A stretch of 64,000 bases of DNA from Cydia pomonella (GCF_033807575.1 NC_084704.1:9323056-9387055); one strand, 5' to 3'; positions 33,289 to 44,830 are shown, counted from the first letter of the stretch. Notes: generated from the sequence alone by a model not told the origin. A program made the numbers and translations.

Positions 33289-34464
33289 GTGAGAAAATAA
33301 TCCTTGGCCGTCATATCATTTCCTTGGAAAGGCTCCAAATCAAAAGGTACGGATCGGCCACATAATTCCGATTATGTAGTTGTAGTTTCCCGGTGACCAT
33401 CAACAAAACCGCTGCGCGCTGTACTGAGATGTGGAGCAGAAAGTATCCAACAATCGGATAGATGTAATAACAACTTTGTCTGTCATATATTCATGTATTT
33501 TTAGTTTTTTGGGCTGATATATGTAATATGATTACAATTTACACTAATTGCAATTGTGGAGTAAAATCAGATGTACCAAAGATCATGTTTTAGATATATA
33601 AAAAGCTATATTAAATGCAATAAATAGTATATGTATATATATAAAATTGTTTTTATCATAAAGATTTTAAGGTGGTTCGATTTTCATACAAAAAACAATC
33701 GCTTTTTATTAATTCATTACACAATATTATTACATAAATAGTTGCGCATCCATCTACTTTCGAATATTCATTTGCGCTAAATTAATAGAAAAACTTTGTT
33801 TCATACAGAAATCATGCAATAATCAACGTTATATTTTTATAAACTTTACTCATGTGTGTGTGACAAATGTCGTGTACAAATACATTGCGACGTTGCCACT
33901 CCATGGCTCGGATGGCCATCGGCGCGACGATGCGATGTTTGACGCGTTTTTAGCTGTCTCTGTCGACACTGACACTCAGTGTGACCAGGCGTACGATAAT
34001 TGTCGTACATGTACGATAATTTGGGCCCCGGTACGACGTAATGTTCCAAAGAGCATTATCGTACACTAAAGTACTATAATTTCAGCCCTTGGATGATGCC
34101 ACCTTAAAAGTCTAGTAATTTGAAGCAAAATATGACACTTTCTCTCAGAAATAGGCTAAAATTAGTATCTTTTGGGTGTTCGGCTCCTTGGTGTAAGTTT
34201 AAAGTTTAAAATGTCTCAATTTCCTGTATACCGTTTGAGTGTATCCCAAAAATACTCAAACATAAACAGATTTTTTGCGCAATTTAGACGAAAATTGTCT
34301 TTTTTTATTAATAATTGGAAATTTAAGCTTATTTTGCTAGACATTTTTAGGGGCTGCCTTTTTGATTGGCGTACGATATATTTTTCAACGGTACAATAAT
34401 ATTGACACTCAAGTACGATAATTCTCTTCCGCTCACCTGGCAACACTGCTGAAACTTGACAGGA
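33289..34464. other. Region without recognised gene
   Basis: AT-rich. GTACGATAAT occurs several times on both strands between 33,985 and 34,410 (for example CGTACGATAATT near 33,989 and GTACGATAATTC near 34,411), which suggests one or two more degenerate MITEs, but their ends cannot be set. Confidence 0.4.
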
Positions 34465-34602
34465 CCTGGGGGCCTACCGCGAAAACCAAAATTCGCCAAT
34501 TACGGGGATCTTTCTCTTTTACTCTCATTAACACGTAATTAGAGTGACAGAGAAAAATGCCCGTAATTGACGAATTTCGATTTTCCCGGTAGCCGCCCTG
34601 GT
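34465..34602. mobile_element. Foldback MITE (GCCTACCGCGAAAACC family)
   Basis: GCCTACCGCGAAAACCAAAA at the left is mirrored by TTCGATTTTCCCGGTAGCC at the right, with ATTCGCCAATTACGGGGATC pairing inside. A second copy is at 58,948-59,075 in MSL3 intron 9. Confidence 0.7.
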
Positions 34603-34987
34603 GCTTGAGGTACTTGATAGAAAACAACGCTGCCGCATGTTCTGAATTGTGATTTTATGTGTTTTTGGATTGAAAATGATAGCAACGTCTAAATCAAGTT
34701 ACAAAAATCATCGATATTCTGGTCCGCGAAAAACCAGAAAAAGCGCGAAAAATCTACACTAACTGTAATTGGAGTCTACAAAAATGACCAATTCATAGAA
34801 AATATGACCTAGAAACTAGTTCACTTTTATAAAACTCAATTTTGCCCGAGATTGTACTTAGGCGAATACCTAAGGGAGCTAAGTGTATTGATCTTGAATA
34901 ATTAGTTGGCTAATATATGACTCCAACATGATATGGACATTTACATCATAACTATTATACCTAGTTGGTTACTAAGTTCTGTTACTC

Positions 34988-35225
34988 GATTTCTTTCTTT
35001 CTTCCTAGCGTTGTCCCAGCATATTGCCACGGCTCAATGGAGCCTGGGGTCCGCTTTGACAACTAATCCCAAGATTTGGCGTAGGCACTAGTTTTTACGA
35101 AAGCGACTGCCATCTGACCTTCCAACCCAGACGGTAAAACTAAGCCTTGTTGGGATTAGTCCAGTTTCTTCACGATGTTTTCCTTCACCGAAAAGCGACT
35201 GATAAATATCAAATGATATCTGTTC
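34988..35225 (-). mobile_element. RTE-type LINE 3'-end fragment
   Basis: On the minus strand it reads GGTGAAGGAAAACATCGTGA, then GACTAATCCCAACAAGGC, GGTCAGATGGCAGTCGC, ATCTTGGGATTAGTTGTC and GACCCCAGGCTCC, ending in GAAAGAAAGAAA. I recognise this as the 3' untranslated end of the RTE LINEs common in Lepidoptera. It is 5'-truncated with no coding part. Confidence 0.7.
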
Positions 35226-35400
35226 TGAAGTTCTGTTACTCGATTTGCAACCTCTTTATTTCCATTAAAACAAATGCTACCGAAAAAATAAAAAATGACA
35301 TAATGTGGTGGATTTGTGAGCTATAATTATATACCACACATAACGCTTATCTCGTCATATCTATAATGAATTGGGGCCTAAAAGAGAATCGTATCGCAGT

Positions 35401-35883
35401 AATAGGGTTGTTTCCAATTTTTTGAAACGCTTGTATTACGTTCTATATTAACTAATTGTTGCCTTAAAATTCAGCTTTTATACTAAAAACGGCTTTAAAT
35501 ATGTTAAATTAACAAAATATATTTTGACAGATGCCTTCGCGCCCAAAACGCTCTTTGAAAATTGTGTGACGTCACAGTTTATGGTTTGACACATAACTAC
35601 ATATACACGTAGAAGATACGAACTGTCAACTGATATTTGTCATTTGTTGTTAATCGCCTAACTGTCAACAGTGTCAATCCGAGAGTTGTGACGGCATCAG
35701 AATCTTCAATGACGTTTCGAGTTTGGTCACGTGACGTGTGCCAAAAGATATTTTAAATTCAATATTTACAAAAATATGGTCATTACAGGTCCCCTAAAAG
35801 TAGTTTAACATGTTCTTATAATCCAAAAGAATTTATTGGGATACAATTATGCCCTAAGATTTGTAGATGGAAACAACCCTATT
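35401..35883. mobile_element. M2 MITE, second complete copy
   Basis: The ends AATAGGGTTGTTTCCA and TGGAAACAACCCTATT are the same perfect pair as at 27,017-27,525. It is 483 bp long. The flanks GT and AC extend the inverted repeat by two bases. Confidence 0.85.
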
Positions 35884-35904
35884 ACGTTGCACAAATGTGG
35901 GCAC

Positions 35905-36220
35905 CCGCCAAACATGATTTTGGGTGTGTCATACTCAGGGCTAACATACAGATTCATTTCTGTGAAAAAGGTGTGAAAACCGGAAACTGGAAACCGTTCT
36001 CGAACCAATAGTGAAGCCCTTAAGCCACACCCTATTTCGAAGCCAGCCATGGATCTTTGAACAGGACTCAGCTCCTGCACATAAGGCAAAAACAACTCAA
36101 GCCTGGTTTCGAAGGAATAAAATTGACTTTATTGCCCACGAAGACTGGCCTGGCCTTTTAACCCCCTGGATTATGCCATATAGCAGGTTATTGAGGAGAA
36201 AGCCTGTGCTAAACCCCACA
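35905..36220 (+). pseudogene. mariner-type transposase fragment
   Basis: The plus strand translates to WIFEQDSAPAHKAKTTQAWF and then NKIDFIAHEDWP, the DDE-superfamily signature of mariner/maT transposases, including the second catalytic Asp in EQDSAPAH. After EDWP the frame shifts: the expected SPDLNP block with the third acidic residue is damaged. Weak matches upstream (GVSYSGLT, FCEKGVKT-like pieces in other frames) extend it to about 35,905. No terminal repeats were found. It is dead. Confidence 0.7.
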
Positions 36221-36290
36221 ATTCAATTCAAATATACTTTATTCATGTAGGCCTAGCAACAAGCACTTATGAATAGTAAGACAGTATTAC
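36221..36290 (-). mobile_element. Detached 3' end of the LINE at 42.1-44.8 kb
   Basis: AATTCAATTCAAATATACTT and TATTCATGTAGGCC are a typical 3' end of a CR1/jockey-like LINE read on the minus strand. It stops exactly where the 36.3-kb inverted-repeat element begins, and the LINE body resumes on the far side at 42,064. I infer one LINE split by that element. Confidence 0.55.
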
Positions 36291-36833
36291 ATATCGAGGG
36301 CTTCAGGCCAAAGGGGCGTATACGCAAAAATGCCATTTTTCGTTTTTAACGGCATCGTATTCGTCTTGTAACAATACGTAAGCACAATTTTTTTCATAAT
36401 TTTATCATACCAATTAGTTAAGTAAATAATTAAAAAATCATTTGGCGTATAACAGACAGTCATAATTTTATGTCGTTCCAAAAAGCCGTACTGAAGGCGT
36501 ATAAGTGATATTTTCATTCAGTCCCCGATATTCATCGGAGTATAAAGGCGTACGTACATACTTCTCTCACGTGACAGTGCGAACCACCAAATAGTGTCAC
36601 GCTATATAGGCGTACATACATACGACCATAAACTTTTACCAACTATCCTCAAAGTGCGTCGCGGCAAAGAGGCGTATGAACATACGACCGTACAAAAATT
36701 ACGTTGGCCTTCAAATAATGCCGGGCCAAAGGGGCGCGGAGACAGCGTCCTTGATTGCCGCATATTGCTATCCCTTTCTGTCAAGCGGGTAAGCGCACTA
36801 GGGCCTCCTGTCTCTCAGTCAGTGTCTAGTGCG

Positions 36834-39156
36834 TTACAGTATGGTGTGCATCTCGTGCGAATAATAACAATAAAGTGGAGCACTCTGATGCTGATGGCTC
36901 TGCCCTGGGCATTCAAGAATGACGTGGGCGGCTGTCTCCTCTGCCTCCAAGTACTCTCTGCATAGGGAGCTATCTGTAACACGTAGGGTTAGTAGGTGTT
37001 TGTTTAGTGGGGCGTGGCCGGTTATGGCCCCAGTCAAAAGCCGGACCTGTGGCCTCTTCAGCTGTCTCAGCCTCCTCGACAAACCGGGGTCGATTGTCGG
37101 GAGGGCTTCCTTCGCCTGCCTGCACGTGCCTAGGTTAGACCAGTACGGTTGGTGTTTTACCTTGGTGTTGTGTCGCAGCATGTTCCGGAGCCAGGCATAA
37201 GGCAGAGGTATAATTGGCTCCGGTCCTGCCACCCTCAGTTCCGAACATCCTCTCGCCAATATGTCGGCCGCATCGTTCCCTCGCGAGTTGCTGTGTCCCT
37301 TGATCCACTGCAGAGTTAAGCTGATGGTGGTGCTTACCTCTGACAGAGCTTTGTGGCATTTGTAGATTAGCCCTGAGGTCAAAGTATAACTTTGCAGAGC
37401 TTGTAGTACTGGCCAACTATCAGAGAGTATGCGGATATATCCAATACTTTCCTTGAGGCGATTGCGTGTGCTGCCATTATGGTGCCAATTCTGCCTGGAA
37501 GACTGTGTTGTGGGCACCTAGTCAAGTCCTAGTGGTGTTGAGATATGTATGTTTAGGTCCTCTGAGAATACTCCAGCGCCAGTGCCTGACCTTGTCTTTG
37601 ATCCATCCGTGAAGATTCTCAGCTCTCATGGGTTGAGTCCTTCACGAGGTTCTTCGTGTAACTGTATCTGATCTTAATTTCTTGTCGAAGACCAATTGTC
37701 TGGGTATCCTGTCAGTCACCGCTTCTATTAGCGGTTCCTTACATATCGCCTCGTAGAGGATCTCGGTGTGTGGTACCCTAGGTGGTCTCCAGAGATTAGA
37801 TTTTTTGAGACGTGCCGCCGTAGCTAGCGCTTCCTGTTGTATAAAGAGGTGCAGCGGCGGCAGGCTCAGTAAGGCTTCCAGGGCCGCGGTTGGTATTGTC
37901 CTCATGCAGCCTGTGGTCGCCATACAGGCCAACCTCTGGATTCGTTGTAGTTCTGCTTCAACTACGGATAGTGTGGTGCGTGGCCACCAAACTATCGCAC
38001 TGTAGCTTATTATTGGTCGCATGGCTGCCTGGTAAAGCCATAGAGTTATCTTTGGGGTTAGCCCCCAGGTTCTACCCACTATCCTACGACATTGCCAGAT
38101 TACGACTGTGGCTTTGTCAATTTTGCCGTTTAGGTGATTGCTCTAATTCAATTTGCTGTCAAGTATTACCCCTAAATACTTTACTTCCGCAGATAGTTGG
38201 AGTTCAGTGTCGAACAGGCGGAAGTGTTTGTTGGTGAACATAACCAGCTCAGTTTTGTTGGGATTGTCTGAGAATTCGTTGTTAAAACACCAGTGTTCCA
38301 CGATGGCTAGTGCAGAGCGGGTAACATCGCATACCGTACCTGCATGATTGCCGCTCGTCAGTATTACTATGTCGTCAGCATAGCCGATTGTGTAATAGTG
38401 ATTATTGTTTAGTGTGGTGATCAGGTCATTCACCACATGGTTCCATAGTAGTGGCGATAGGACTCCTCCTTGGGGGCATCCTTTTGCCATTAATGCCTGC
38501 TGTGTTTCGCCCGTCCCGAGTTTGATGGTTCGTTGGCTCAACATGTTGTTTATCCATTCTGTCATAACTGCATTCGCGCCATGTCTTACCAGTGCTGCTG
38601 TAATGCTACTGAACCTGGTCCTGTCGAAAGCCCTTTCTATATCTATGAAGGTTCCTAAGCACATGGATCTGTTTTTGACCGCCACCTCAATTTTACTTAC
38701 TATTACTGCGTGAAGTGCCGATTCTGTAGATTTGCCAGGGCTGTAGGCATATTGGTTTGGATGCAAGGGCACATGAATTTGCACCCTCTCTCTAAGGTAC
38801 CTGTCACACAACCTCTCTAATGTTTTCAACATGAAAGAGGTCAGGCTGATGGGCCTGAAGGATTTGGGGTCCGAGTAGTCGTTTTTACCTAGTTTCGGTA
38901 TGAAGATAACTTTGACCTCCCTCCATTGCTTCGGCACGTACCGGTGAGCCAGACAGGCGCGCAGAACGATGGTCAGCTTCAGAGTGAGATGCTTCCCGCC
39001 CCATTTAAGAAGCGCAGGGAAGATCCCATCCATTCCTGGAGATTTGAAGGAGTCAAAGCTGTTTAAGGTCCACTGCGTGCGCTGCGGGCTGATTACCTCA
39101 TATGTCTGTAGCCACTCGTCCTCCGTCGGGGTGGTAGTAATTCTTAAGTGTAACAT
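36834..39156 (-). pseudogene. Non-LTR retrotransposon with RNase H (I-like group), 5'-truncated and frameshifted
   Basis: Three minus-strand frames form one pol relic. At 39,156-38,143: reverse transcriptase with SPGMDGIFPALLKWGG, FRPISLTSFMLKTLERL, GTFIDIERAFD, GCPQGGVLSPLLWN and the catalytic GYADD. At 38,079-37,642: the segment behind the catalytic core (LYQAAMRPIISYSAIVWWP). At 37,640-36,834: RNase H (FTDGSKTRSGTGAG, then WIKGHSNSRGNDAADILA) and a C-terminal Cys-His finger (CREYLEAEETAAHVILEC). At least two frame breaks and one stop separate them. Endonuclease and ORF1 are missing. Having RNase H points to an I/LOA-like clade rather than jockey or R1. It is inserted in the 36.3-kb inverted-repeat element. 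Confidence 0.85.
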
Positions 39157-39169
39157 TCCTCTGTTATAA

Positions 39170-39609
39170 TTTGATGAAGACGTAAATGAGTTAAGTTGTT
39201 AGCTAAACTACTTTTAGGTTTATTAGTACAGAAGATTTAATATTGTTTCTTTTTATGAAATGACGATAAATGATGTCGTATTTATTTGTTTAGAAGTTTT
39301 GATTAATATTTTATTGTTTAAGATAGTTATAATTTTGTTACCAGTGGTACCATTAAAGAAGGAGTAACGTTTATTGTCTGAATACAAGTTTTGATACGTT
39401 TTAACTTTAACCTTTTCTTTTAGTTAATGCACTCTAAATTTAATCGTTTGATTGTTTCTTGACTGCTTTTTTAGTAAAGCTGTCATTGTGTTGTCTTAGC
39501 AATTTCCATGCATCCTTTACTACCAATTTCAATTTTATTCTTTTCTATAAAATCGTTTTGTACTACTCGACTTTTGAGCGACTACCATTTACCTACTATC
39601 ACAAATAGT
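39170..39609. other. AT-rich filler inside the nested block
   Basis: No motif or frame recognised. It probably belongs to the 36.3-kb inverted-repeat element or to the 5' part of the LINE relic. Confidence 0.4.
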
Positions 39610-40948
39610 AAAAAAGCGGCCAAGTGCGAGTCGGACTCGCGCATGAAGGGTTCCGTACCATTTAAGACGTATTAAAAAAAAATCTACTTGCTAGATCTTG
39701 TTCAACATTTTACCACTTTGGACACACATTTTACCACTTTGGAACTGTCTCTCGCGCAAACTATTCAGTTTAGAAAAAAATGATGTTAGGAACCTAAATA
39801 TCATTTTTGAAGACCTATCCATAGATACCCCACACGTATGGGTTTGATGAAAAAAATTTTTTTTTAATTTATTGACGTATTAAAAAAAAACTATTCACTA
39901 GATCTCGTTCAAACCAATTTTCGGTGGAAGTTTGCATGGTAATGTATATCATATATTTTTTTTAGATTTTTCATTCTGTTATTTTAGAAGTTACAGGGGG
40001 GGGGGGACACATTTTTTCACTTTGGAAGTGTCTCTCGCGCAAACTATTCAGTTTAGAAAAAAATGATATTAGAAACCTAAATATCATTTTTGAAGACCTA
40101 TCCATAGATACCCCACACGTATGGGTTTGATGAAAACAAATTTTTTTAAATTTTTTTATGACGTATTAAAAAAAAACTACTTACTAGATCTCGTTCGAAC
40201 CAATTTTCGGTGGAAGTTTGCATGGCAATGTATATCATATATTTTTTTTTAGATTTTTCATTCTGTTATTTTAGAAGTTACAGGGGGGGGGACACACATT
40301 TTTTCACTTTGGAAGTGTCTCTCGCGCAAACTATTCAGTTTAGAAAAAAATGATATTAGAAACCTAAATATCATTTTTGGAGACCTATCCATAGATACCC
40401 CACACGTATGGGTTTGATGAAAAAATTTTTTTTTTTTTTAATTTTTATGACGTATTAAAAAAAAACTACTTACTAGATCTCGTTCGAACCAATTTCCGGT
40501 GGAAGTTTGCATGGCAATGTATATCATATATTTTTTTTAGATTTTTCATTCTGTTATTTTAGAAGTTACGGGGGGGGGGACACACTTTTTACCACTTTGG
40601 AAGTGTCTCTCGCGCAAACTTTTCAGTTTAGAAAAAAATGATATTAGAAACCTCAATATCATTTTTAAAGACCTATCTATAGATACCCCACACGTATGAG
40701 TTTGATGAAAAAAGATTTTTTGAGTTTCAGTTCTAAGTATGGGGAACCCCCAAAATTTATTGTTTTTTTTCTATTTTTGTGTGAACATCATAATGCGGTT
40801 CATAGAATACATCTACTTACCAAGTTTGAACAGTATAGCTTTTTATAGTTTCGGAAAAAAGTGGCTGTGACAGAATCGGACAGACAGACGGACATGACGA
40901 ATCTATAAGGGTTCCGTTTTTTGCCATTTGGCTACGGAACCCTAAAAA
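39610..40948 (+). mobile_element. F1 element, longest copy (about four tandem units)
   Basis: It starts AAAAAGCGGCCAAGTGCG and GGACTCGCGCATGAAGGG. Units restart at GATCT positions of about 39,901, 40,187 and 40,476, a period of 286-289 bp; an earlier unit near 39,690 has an internal deletion. G-runs stand at about 39,997, 40,284 and 40,570. It ends with GACAGACAGACGGACATG and GGCTACGGAACCCTAAAAA. Variation in unit number between copies (2-4) suggests unequal exchange or slippage after insertion. Confidence 0.8.
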
Positions 40949-41029
40949 TGATCTTATTGGAATTCAGTTAAGTCAGTTTTATTAAGTAAGCCCACACGTC
41001 TTAACTCTAGCTCCCAGCGAAGTGCTAAA

Positions 41030-41416
41030 CGACTGCTATTATAGGCAAAAATCAGAATAAGCGGCGTGATTGTCTTTTGAAACACTTCTTATCGTGTGGG
41101 TTGTAAGATTGATGTACCTTAAAAACCCTGGTGTTAGAGTTATTGAGTCGCCAAAGGCCTCTGACATGGCTCTCATGACGAGCACCACCGGATAGATAGC
41201 AGCCGGGACCAACGACTTTACACCGTGCCTTCCGAAGCACAGAATCATCTTACTTTTCGGACAATCAGGTGATTCAGCCTGCAATGTCCTAGCCAAACCG
41301 GGAATAGTCTCACAAAGTCACAAAGCGACTTTTACTTGACAGTGTCCCCACCGGGATTCAAACCAGAAACCTCCGAATCGAGAGACAACCGCTCTAACCA
41401 TTAGACCACGGAGGCT
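41030..41416 (-). mobile_element. tRNA-derived SINE of a second family
   Basis: On the minus strand the head is tRNA-like: GCCTCCGTGGTCTAATGG with A box TGGTCTAATGG, then the B box GGTTTGAATCC. It is not a working tRNA because the acceptor arms do not pair. The body reads GATTGTCCGAAAAGTAAGATG, CTTCGGAAGGCACGG and GTTGGTCCCGGCTGC, a pattern I associate with a widespread lepidopteran SINE. Confidence 0.75.
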
Positions 41417-42063
41417 ATTGAAACACTGATATGCTCAAAGTGGCAATTCAAAATAGTTACTTACCCAATCGGTAACCAGCTCGAGTCGACATTGCTTAAT
41501 CTCGTGGACAGTTGTGACACTATCAAAACCATCAGGAATCATTTTAATGGTAAAATCTAGATGAATTTATGAATATTTAGTCAAAATATAATTTGGCGCC
41601 CTATTATACGGCCACAAATAAAGGATACTTACACGATAGATTCGTCAGCCCAGACGGGCGTATAAAAATCAGAAAAAAAAAAGAAACTACACAATGATGA
41701 CTAAATTACTGTAAAATTAAAGTATTTCGCATTATTAACAGTATTTCCACCTTTCATGATTAAATTATCGAATAGAAAAAAAAAATGAATTATACGACCA
41801 TAAATCTCAAGTATTTTTCAAAAAAATTCAACCTATATGTCGGAAATTACTGTCGTGGTAAAGAGGCGTAACTACATAATTACTGCTTTTTAGAATACGT
41901 AGAACGAAACTAGGCATGACACATGAAACAGACAGTAATTTAAATACTCTATGCAAAATTGTAGAACAATCGGTACATTGTAACAAAAGTTATTCAGTTT
42001 TTTGTCTCTCCTGAAAAGTAGGGTTCTTGCTTATACGCCCCTTTAGCATGAAGCCCTCGATAT

Positions 42064-44830
42064 AATTATCTTAATCTAATTATCAGAGCAATTTATTGAT
42101 GTTGTAAATATTATTCCATATATTATAATACTAATGAATATAATTCATAGATCAAATTTAATACTAAAACTTTCACAAAATATAGTCATACAAAAAAAAA
42201 TGTATAAAAAATACTAGTCTAGATTGTTTCTAGAATAAATTCTAAATGTCAAACAAATATAATAAAAACAATAAAGGAAATACATGCATTGGAATATCCA
42301 TTTCATCATCATTATTCAAATATAATAAATAATTAATCATTTCGAATCACAATTAATCCCACGTTGTTTTATCATTCATGTAGTCTTGTGTGGTATAATA
42401 AGCTTTAGAAATAAGTTTACGCTTTACATGATTCTTAAATTTATTAATTGGAAACTCAGTAATATGGTTTGGAAGTTTATTATAAAATCTCACACAATTA
42501 CCCATGAATGATTTTTTAATTTTATGGAGCCGAGTGAAGGGCACGGCGAACTTATGTTTATTTCTAGTATTCATATTATGAATGTCACAATTTTTCTTAA
42601 AATCGGCAATATTTTTATGCACATACAGAATATTCTCATAAATGTATTGACAGTGCACTGTCATGATGTCAATTTCCTTAAATTTATCTCTCAGTGAGTC
42701 TCTATGGTTCATTTTATATATTGCTCGAATAGCCCTCTTCTGCAGAACAAAAATGGTATTTATATCTGATGCACCACCCCACAGTAAAATACCATATGAC
42801 ATAATGCTATGGAAGTAACTAAAATATACTAATCGAGCTGTTTTTACATCAGTTAACTGACGGATTTTGCTTACTGCAAAAGCTGCAGAACTCAGTCTAT
42901 CCGAAAGAGTAGCAATATGGGGACCCCACTGGAGTTTAGAATCTAAAGTTATACCAAGAAAAACTGTACTATCAACTAATTCCAATTCCTCATCCTTCAC
43001 AATGACACTTGTTTTTACATGCCTTACATTACTAGTGACAAACTTAATACATTTAGTCTTATTCTCATTTAACAATAAATTATTAACATTGAACCAATTT
43101 ACTACTTTTGAAATAGCATCGTTTACATCATTGTAAGCTTGTTGCTGTCGTTTGACTTTGAAAATAAGTGAAGTGTCGTCTGCAAACAATACTATATCAT
43201 GGTGGGTCTTTACAAGGAATGGCAAGTCATTTATGTAGATAAGGAACAGGAAAGGTCCCAATATTGACCCCTGTGGTACACCCATAGAGACCAATGACCC
43301 CGGTGATCGCTGTCCATTCACATCGACCCTTTGTATTCTACCATTTAAGTAGGACTTAAGTAAATCCAGTGCCGCTCCTCTAACTCCATAATAGTGTAGT
43401 TTCCTGATTAATGTTTCATGACAAACGCAGTCGAAGGCCTTAGACAAATCACAGAAGATACCTATAGCATCTCGTGACTCCTCCCAGGCATCGAAGATAT
43501 GCTTAATTAGCTCAACACCAGCATCGGTTGTCGAGCGACCCCGTGTAAAACCAAACTGCTTATTATGCATTAAATTATTGACGTTAAAATGTCGTACTAA
43601 TTGAGAAAGAATTAATTTTTCAAAAATCTTACTGAACGTTGGTAGCACAGATATCGGTCTAAAGTTAGTGGGGTCAGAGTTGCTACCCGATTTAAATAAA
43701 GGAGTTATTTTACTATGTTTCATTAAATCAGGAAACTCGCCGCAAACAACACTGTTGTTAAATATAATTACTAAGTCAGGCGCTATAATTTCTACTAAGG
43801 ATTTGACAGCATGGACAGAGACTCCCCAGAGGTCATTCGTTTTTTTGACATTAACCGAATTAAACGCCTTTACTACATCGGAGGTACAAACACGTTCAAA
43901 ATGAAAATCTCCACAACACTCTGGAGCGTTATCTTTTAATAGAGTAACAGCGGATGAGGGTGATGAATTTAAATCCTTAGTTGTGAAAACTGGTACGTCA
44001 GTGAAAAATTTTTCAAATTCTGTAGCTACTTCTAAATTGGAATCTATAATTTTGTTATCAATATTTAGTTTAAAATCATTCACTCTGTGTTTCGAGCGAC
44101 CAGTCTCCACGTTGATTACTTTCCAGGTTGCTTTAATAATGTTGGGACTATTTTTTATTCTTTGACTTAGATAATTTCGCTTAGCTATATGACAATCTAT
44201 TTTAAACTTTTTCGAATATTGCTTGACATGTTCTTTAAATTCATCACTCGTGTTAAACCGCCGTTCCTCATACAAGGCATACAGTGTACGTCTTCGTTGA
44301 TGTAAGTCCGCAGTAGCCCACTCACTAAAAACTGATGCACCACTAACTACGACCGATTTTGAAGTAAATATCGCATTATAATGATCCATAAAAGTGTGAA
44401 AGAATGAATTATACATACTATTTAGACCCATATCGGAAGACAAAAAGGGTAGCGCCTGAACTAGACTTTGCTTCATTCTTTCTACGCGGTCCGAGGTTAC
44501 TGGTACAAAAGTTATTTGTTTTCTCAAAGTATTTTTCCTTAATGTCTCAAATACCATTAATTGACCTAAGTGGTCTGATTCTAAATTACTGATAACTTTT
44601 TTAGTAATAGGAACAATATCAGTGAAAATATTATCTATACAGGTTGCACTAGTAGCAGTCACTCTAGTAGGCTCCATAAACATGTGGTTGAGATTACCAG
44701 ATTTGAATAGATTCAACAATCTACAAGACATTGTTGAATTTTCCAAAATATTTACATTAAAGTCGCCGCATATAAATAATTTCTTACTAGAAGATGATAT
44801 TTTAAGTAGCACATAGCAGTTTCAATGCAA
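42064..44830 (-). mobile_element. CR1/jockey-like LINE, 5'-truncated
   Basis: This holds the coding part and the proximal 3' untranslated region of a non-LTR element. The distal 3' end is at 36,221-36,290 beyond a nested insertion. The 5' end is lost within the endonuclease: upstream of 44,812 the frame has stops. Confidence 0.8.
42353..44812 (-). CDS. LINE ORF2: endonuclease end plus reverse transcriptase (partial, 819 codons open)
   Basis: The protein starts inside the apurinic-type endonuclease (LFICGDFNVN at residues 12-21, IDNIFTD, SDHLGQ) with the N-terminal half missing. The linker contains ATWKVINVETGRS. The reverse transcriptase follows (NFRPISVLPTFSKIFEKLIL, NKQFGFTRGRSTTD, GIFCDLSKAFD, MGVPQGSILGPFLFLIYIND, catalytic FADD), then a thumb/C-terminal region ending in TRLHKIKKSFMGN and FYNKLPNHI. 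There is no RNase H. No stop or frameshift occurs over 2.46 kb, so the copy is fairly young, but it lacks ORF1 and most of the endonuclease and cannot move by itself. The first codon shown is GTG, not a real start. Confidence 0.85.
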   Translation of the reverse strand: MLLKISSSSKKLFICGDFNVNILENSTMSCRLLNLFKSGNLNHMFMEPTRVTATSATCIDNIFTDIVPITKKVISNLESDHLGQLMVFETLRKNTLRKQITFVPVTSDRVERMKQSLVQALPFLSSDMGLNSMYNSFFHTFMDHYNAIFTSKSVVVSGASVFSEWATADLHQRRRTLYALYEERRFNTSDEFKEHVKQYSKKFKIDCHIAKRNYLSQRIKNSPNIIKATWKVINVETGRSKHRVNDFKLNIDNKIIDSNLEVATEFEKFFTDVPVFTTKDLNSSPSSAVTLLKDNAPECCGDFHFERVCTSDVVKAFNSVNVKKTNDLWGVSVHAVKSLVEIIAPDLVIIFNNSVVCGEFPDLMKHSKITPLFKSGSNSDPTNFRPISVLPTFSKIFEKLILSQLVRHFNVNNLMHNKQFGFTRGRSTTDAGVELIKHIFDAWEESRDAIGIFCDLSKAFDCVCHETLIRKLHYYGVRGAALDLLKSYLNGRIQRVDVNGQRSPGSLVSMGVPQGSILGPFLFLIYINDLPFLVKTHHDIVLFADDTSLIFKVKRQQQAYNDVNDAISKVVNWFNVNNLLLNENKTKCIKFVTSNVRHVKTSVIVKDEELELVDSTVFLGITLDSKLQWGPHIATLSDRLSSAAFAVSKIRQLTDVKTARLVYFSYFHSIMSYGILLWGGASDINTIFVLQKRAIRAIYKMNHRDSLRDKFKEIDIMTVHCQYIYENILYVHKNIADFKKNCDIHNMNTRNKHKFAVPFTRLHKIKKSFMGNCVRFYNKLPNHITEFPINKFKNHVKRKLISKAYYTTQDYMNDKTTWD

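Larger units (their letters stand above)
36291..42063. mobile_element. 5.8-kb DNA element with ~31-bp terminal inverted repeats and subterminal repeats
   Basis: ATATCGAGGGCTTCA plus AAAGGGGCGTATA at 36,291-36,321 is mirrored at 42,033-42,063 with two mismatches. GGCGTA motifs recur at the left end (about 36,312, 36,498, 36,545, 36,606, 36,668) and the right end (about 41,655, 41,860, 42,036). A longer direct repeat, TACGACCATAAA followed by AAAGAGGCGTA, occurs at 36,623-36,675 and 41,794-41,865. No transposase was found. A TA target site is possible. The interior is invaded by a LINE, an F1 element and a SINE, so the element proper is only 1-2 kb and probably non-autonomous. Confidence 0.65.

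Noticed and set aside
41340..41416. Possible tRNA gene on the minus strand
   Set aside because: A and B boxes are present, but the acceptor arms do not pair and a SINE body follows directly, so it is a SINE head.
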